Of a DNA stretch of 64,000 nucleotides, positions 61,811 to 64,000 are shown piece by piece; position 1 is the first letter of the stretch, and each line of letters opens with the position of its first letter. Made by a program: the position numbers and the translations under genes. This stretch comes from Dehalococcoidia bacterium (GTDB taxonomy: Bacteria; Chloroflexota; Dehalococcoidia; DSTF01; WHTK01). The stretch spans positions 1-64,000 of the forward strand of contig WHTK01000011.1 of the NCBI GenBank assembly GCA_009377745.1, written 5' to 3'. The notes below the pieces were generated by a model. It worked only from the letters and a program-made list of their open reading frames with translations. It ran no database searches and was not told the DNA's origin.

Positions 61811-62032
61811 GCAGGGAGAGTAGCCGCTTCCCCCCTTCCGCGCGAGGCTCTATGAGTTGGATACCGGGACTGATGCCACGGCGTACAGATGGCGGATTGA
61901 GGGACAAGGATGCCGTAAGGCGTTTTCACGTTGGACGCGGAAAGATCTGTGGTTGGGGAGTTTTATCCTCGCGGTTAGTCGCTGAGGATGGCAGGGGATG
62001 GGGATGAACCGAAGCGTTGTGAGGAGGGTGAT
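61811..62032. other. Intergenic region
   Basis: About 220 bases without gene, hairpin or promoter that I can support. Confidence 0.3.
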
Positions 62033-62443
62033 TTAGCTCTCGTCCACCAGCTTGTGCAACGACTCTACCAGCACCTCGGGGTCGAATGGCTTGTTCAGGG
62101 ATGCCTCCGCGCCCAACTCCCGCCGCGCCTCCTCCGCCTGGTAGGCGGATAGCACCAGCACCGGCGTCGAGTAGCCGCTGCCGCGCATCTCTTTGTAGAA
62201 GGTGCGGCCGTCCATCACCGGCATCTGCAGGTCCAGGACAATGGCGTCAAAGTTGCCGTCCTGCTGCATCTGATCGAGTCCCTCCTGGCCGTGTCGCGCG
62301 GTGGTCACGTCAAAGCCGTCCGAGATCAGAGACAGCCGCAGCATGCGCAGCAAAGAGGAATCGTCATCGATCACCAGTACACGCGCTGCCGGCACTGCTT
62401 CGGCCGTCTCCTTAATACTTATATCGTCTAACACCTTTACCAT
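62033..62443 (-). CDS. Single-domain response regulator (receiver)
   Basis: A 136-residue CheY-like receiver: ARVLVIDDDSSLLRMLRLSL (acidic pocket), FDAIVLDLQMPVMDGRTFYK with the phospho-acceptor Asp in VLDLQMP, TPVLVLSAYQ (Ser switch), ASLNKPFDPEVLVESLHKL (Lys). There is no output domain and no kinase is nearby. It must pass its signal by protein contact. The first 18 residues are a variable extension. Confidence 0.92.
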   Translation of the reverse strand: MVKVLDDISIKETAEAVPAARVLVIDDDSSLLRMLRLSLISDGFDVTTARHGQEGLDQMQQDGNFDAIVLDLQMPVMDGRTFYKEMRGSGYSTPVLVLSAYQAEEARRELGAEASLNKPFDPEVLVESLHKLVDES

Positions 62444-62635
62444 TTCTTATTAAACTAGAAAAGCCCTATCGGAAACGCATAGACCTGGACATAAAGATTT
62501 CGCCCTTATGGTGAAGCAGATTAGCAGCCCGGCCCCCCGTGGGCCATATCGGCGCCGTTTTAGTTTCATAGCGGCCGCGTGACGTTCCTGCCCTCAGGCC
62601 CTAACATAGGCGCCAATGCAAGGATCGGCAGCGAG

Positions 62636-62797
62636 ATGAAATCCCGTATACTCATCGGCTTCATCGGCCTGGCGCTGATTGCCGGCGCGCTGCTGATCTT
62701 CCTCCTCCTTCAGGACGGCTCCTCCGGCGCTGACGGCGGCACCGAGGGCATACCCTCATCCGCAACCTTGCCACCATCCATCATCAGCGCGCTCTAG
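62636..62797 (+). CDS. Small membrane-anchored protein
   Basis: A 53-residue frame: MKSRILIGFIGLALIAGALL with IFLLLQ as one membrane helix or uncleaved signal, then a Gly/Ser-rich tail (DGSSGADGGTEGIPSSATLP). No family. A longer frame from 62579 is possible, but the basic residues just before the hydrophobic helix favour ATG 62636. It precedes the TasA-like gene on the same strand by 220 bases. Confidence 0.5.
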   Translation: MKSRILIGFIGLALIAGALLIFLLLQDGSSGADGGTEGIPSSATLPPSIISAL

Positions 62798-63020
62798 CTC
62801 CATCGGGGTTTTCCCTAAGTTTTGGCGACGGAAGCGATTAGTCGCGTCCGCTATATAGATGATTTTTGCCGCTTTGTTTACGGATTCGTTATGTGTGTGT
62901 TACTGTCTCTGACGATGTAACAGCGGCATCGCAGGGACGTTGTTATAGCGAAGGCCCAAGAAGGGCAAGGACTTTGCCAGGACTCGGACGCCCTGGCCCA
63001 GCAAGCAAGGAGGCATCTCT

Positions 63021-63665
63021 ATGCGAAGGAGCGTCTTATTCTCTCTGCTGATCATCGGCGCTGCGATCAGCGTTGTGGTCGGCGCCGGCACCTTCGGTGC
63101 GTTCTCTGACGAGGAGAACATCGACGGTACCGTCACCTCAGCCATCGTCGACTTCGAGCTCTCGGGCGATGGCGCCAGCACCGGGACCACGGAAAACCCA
63201 GTCGATGAGACTCTGGAGATCAGCTTTGATGCTCTGGGCGTCACGTGTGGCTTCGCGTTCTTCGCCCCCGGCAGCAGCTGCGAGCTGGAAATTGACCTAA
63301 CACGGGCCAACATCCTTCAGCAACTCGCTGTTGACCTGAGCGTCACGGCCTTCACCGTTGAAGGCGTGGGCGACACCAACGCCGCCCCTGACCTCGACGT
63401 TGCAGCTCAATCCATCGGCATTGACTGCGATAGCGTGGCCGGGGCCGACTGGCACATCTCCTGGGACTGGTTCGACGACGGCGGTGATGACGACGAATTT
63501 ATGCCGGCCGCAAACGACGACACCGGCCAGCGTATTGACGTGACTGTTTCTCTGGACGGCGACGCCCAGAACGGCTGCCAGAACAGCGAGATCGACCCGA
63601 TCCTGATCACCATTCAGGCGTTGCAGGCCACGCCTGACCCGCACAAGGCCAACGACCTGCCTTAA
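63021..63665 (+). CDS. TasA/camelysin (CalY)-like secreted protein
   Basis: A 214-residue protein. RRSVLFSLLIIGAAISVVVG, AGTFGAFSDEENIDGTVTSA is the signature of TasA/camelysin-type proteins: a signal peptide, then the AGT-xA-FSD segment recognised by SipW-like signal peptidases. The mature part is acidic (DGGDDDEFMPAANDDTG) and has Cys pairs (VTCGFAFFAPGSSCELEIDL, GIDCDS, NGCQNS). TasA forms extracellular fibres in biofilms; camelysin relatives are surface proteins. AAGGAGG seven bases before the ATG supports the start. A second exported protein follows 55 bases downstream. Confidence 0.85.
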   Translation: MRRSVLFSLLIIGAAISVVVGAGTFGAFSDEENIDGTVTSAIVDFELSGDGASTGTTENPVDETLEISFDALGVTCGFAFFAPGSSCELEIDLTRANILQQLAVDLSVTAFTVEGVGDTNAAPDLDVAAQSIGIDCDSVAGADWHISWDWFDDGGDDDEFMPAANDDTGQRIDVTVSLDGDAQNGCQNSEIDPILITIQALQATPDPHKANDLP

Positions 63666-63720
63666 GGTCTCGGAACGGATTTAGCGGGTAATCAGGTAGT
63701 AGCTAAGGTACGGATAGCGG

Positions 63721-64000
63721 ATGAAGTCACTTTTTCGCCTCTCGTTCTTGCTTGCATCGCTGACTCTGGTGGGGTTCATGGGCCTTAATGGGGCCCTGGA
63801 CCCCGCCGGGGTCGCCCGCGTGCAAGCGCACACCATCACCATCGAAGCGACGAGTGACGGGAACGATACCCTCACCTTCGGCATCACCGCTGCCTGCGAT
63901 GCCCAGGCCCTGGCCCCCGGCGACCAGTGCGTGGCCACGGTCGCCGTCGAGAACACCGGCGCGGCCACGGTAGAAATCAGCGACCCCGCCCTCCAGACCA
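63721..64000 (+). CDS. Secreted protein, 5' part (runs off the window)
   Basis: ATG 63721 opens MKSLFRLSFLLASLTLVGFM, a signal peptide, then an extracellular beta-rich start with two Cys (FGITAACDAQALAPGDQCVA, TVAVENTGAATVEIS). The segment with C-x-LAPGDQC-VATV-VENTG resembles the mature start of TasA/camelysin-like or related surface proteins, like its neighbour. The frame is open to the window end. The family is not certain. Confidence 0.7.
   Translation, partial: MKSLFRLSFLLASLTLVGFMGLNGALDPAGVARVQAHTITIEATSDGNDTLTFGITAACDAQALAPGDQCVATVAVENTGAATVEISDPALQT

Noticed and set aside
1-64000. CRISPR arrays, tRNA or rRNA genes, prophage structural genes
   Set aside because: No regularly spaced repeats, no recognisable tRNA or rRNA segments and no phage structural proteins were seen on reading; a covariance-model scan could still find a tRNA I missed.

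Overview
The window looks like a bacterial chromosome segment from an uncultivated, moderately GC-rich lineage. The gene mix (Tat-type lipoprotein family-5 solute-binding proteins, several Rieske oxygenases, class II aldolases, DUF5317, YggT, bactofilin and a CCAEP-tail radical SAM protein) would fit a Chloroflexota / Dehalococcoidia-like organism. This is an inference from gene content only; no rRNA, tRNA or CRISPR array was recognised. Many genes have clear GGAGG-type ribosome sites and a few promoters look nearly leaderless.

Layout. 1-5 kb: an IS110-like end fragment, a frameshifted single-chain restriction-modification enzyme and an intact IS110/IS1111-like element. 5-19 kb: mostly housekeeping-like or sensory genes (bactofilin, ATP-grasp, radical SAM, NfuA, TIR-like protein, methyltransferase, truncated desaturase, beta-propeller, solute-binding protein, DUF72, YggT). 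19-32 kb: a degraded zone with a broken PEP-utilising enzyme, two broken IS110-like copies, a Rieske gene cut by an IS remnant, frameshifted oxidoreductases and dispersed repeats. 32-49 kb: a catabolic-looking set (MFS exporter, ICMT-like methyltransferase, isocitrate lyase/PEP mutase family, luciferase-like monooxygenase, two intact Rieske oxygenases, VOC protein, class II aldolase, sulfite-oxidase-like enzyme, glutaredoxin, MerR regulator, cysteine synthase family, NMT1-like protein). 49-51 kb: remnants and an XRE regulator. From about 51.2 kb, where a ComM/YifB ATPase gene is cut off, to 64 kb the genes are intact and tightly packed (solute-binding protein, zincin-like protein, GT2, DUF983, aldolase, MFS, phosphodiesterase/phosphatase family, receiver protein, TasA/camelysin-like protein).

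How the genes may work together. Rieske oxygenases, flavin monooxygenase, FAD oxidase, aldolases, VOC protein, oligopeptide/opine-type binding proteins and MFS exporters suggest uptake and oxidation of diverse organic compounds. Much of the accessory part is decaying: more than a dozen genes carry frameshifts or truncations. If these are not assembly errors, the left 51 kb is a plastic, eroding region and the right 13 kb is stable core.

The most striking signal is in the noncoding 3' ends of the two IS110-like elements that retain them. Each carries a stem-internal loop-stem structure. One strand of the internal loop equals the element's own left flank (9 of 9 bases in both copies). The other is complementary to its own right flank (9 of 11 and 11 of 11). 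The two copies differ in sequence and their flanks differ in the same way, while the apical stem changes in a compensatory manner. This is the pattern expected of a bridge/seek RNA that specifies the insertion site.
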